This document shows positions 6,767 to 6,886 of a stretch of DNA of 6,886 nt, piece by piece. The DNA lies in the NCBI GenBank assembly GCA_938003575.1, contig CALKYG010000168.1:1-6886 (forward strand). The letters are read 5' to 3'. Both the position numbers and the translations under genes were made by a program. Under the pieces are notes generated by a model. It had not been told where the DNA came from, did no database searches, and saw nothing but the letters and a program-made list of their open reading frames with translations. This stretch comes from an uncultured Alphaproteobacteria bacterium. GTDB taxonomy: Bacteria > Pseudomonadota > Alphaproteobacteria > Caulobacterales > Parvularculaceae. Positions within the stretch are counted from its first letter, which is position 1; each line of letters begins with the position of its first letter.

Positions 6767-6886
6767 ATGCTTTCGCAAGTCGCCTGCCCGGCCTGCGGCG
6801 CGGGCAATCGCCTTAAGGCGCGCGCCGATTTCGCCGGCGGCAAATGCGGCGCCTGCGGCGCGCCGCTCATGCTCGCCGAACCGGTG
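6767..6886 (+). CDS. trxC: Thioredoxin-2 type protein, N-terminal zinc ribbon (partial, runs off window)
   Basis: Forty codons are visible before the right edge. They hold two CxxC pairs, CPAC (7-10) and CGAC (27-30), about 16 residues apart, with the NRL segment (14-16) that in thioredoxin 2 (TrxC) follows the first pair. In TrxC this zinc ribbon precedes a thioredoxin fold with a WCGPC active site; that part lies outside the window and was not seen. TrxC reduces disulfides in the cytoplasm and is linked to oxidative stress. Placed six bases after sqr, it could reduce persulfides made by SQR or exchange sulfur with the rhodanese across the control region (inference). Another small zinc-ribbon protein is possible until the rest is read. 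Confidence 0.75.
   Translation, partial: MLSQVACPACGAGNRLKARADFAGGKCGACGAPLMLAEPV

Noticed and set aside
6047..6778. A 243-codon open frame on the minus strand opposite sqr
   Set aside because: Product is Arg/Asp-rich with no family signature; sqr on the plus strand has full motif support throughout.

Overview
The window looks like a chromosomal stretch from a GC-rich proteobacterium. The style (GC-rich third codon positions, GTG starts, many GCG/GCC and CGC codons, protein flavour) suggests an alphaproteobacterium. That is inference from composition only; no rRNA or phylogenetic marker is present. Almost all of the sequence is coding. No tRNA, rRNA, insertion sequence, CRISPR array or pseudogene was seen.

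Layout: two transcription units diverge from one AT-rich control region at about 5352-5479. Leftward (minus strand) run a single-domain rhodanese (5351-4989), a lipoprotein periplasmic adaptor of the HlyD/RND membrane-fusion family (4992-3889), an RND inner-membrane efflux pump (3892-653) and a ferritin-like protein with a twin-arginine-type signal (589-62). The first three overlap each other by ATGA junctions, so they are probably translated as one coupled unit. The ferritin-like gene follows after a 63-base gap. Rightward (plus strand) run a sulfide:quinone oxidoreductase (5480-6760) and, six bases later, the start of a thioredoxin-2-type protein with an N-terminal zinc ribbon (6767 to the right edge, truncated by the window).

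How the parts may work together: SQR oxidises sulfide at the membrane and passes electrons to quinone, making persulfide or polysulfide sulfur. Rhodanese and thioredoxin are the usual cytoplasmic handlers of sulfane sulfur. The tripartite-type pump (adaptor plus permease, no outer-membrane factor in view) is read from the same control region as SQR, which suggests efflux of a sulfur compound or of something toxic formed with it. The ferritin-like protein may deal with iron or peroxide in the periplasm. The pump substrate is inference; the sequence does not show it.

The most striking non-coding signal is the control region. Within 34 bases (5402-5435) two good sigma70-type promoters lie face to face, the -10 of one overlapping the -35 of the other by a base, and a 22-base imperfect inverted repeat (5407-5428) fills both spacers. 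One repressor bound there could switch off both operons. An 11-base core of this region (CGAATATATTG) recurs exactly at bases 7-17, at the left edge of the window, hinting at another member of the same regulon just outside. No regulator gene is in the window.
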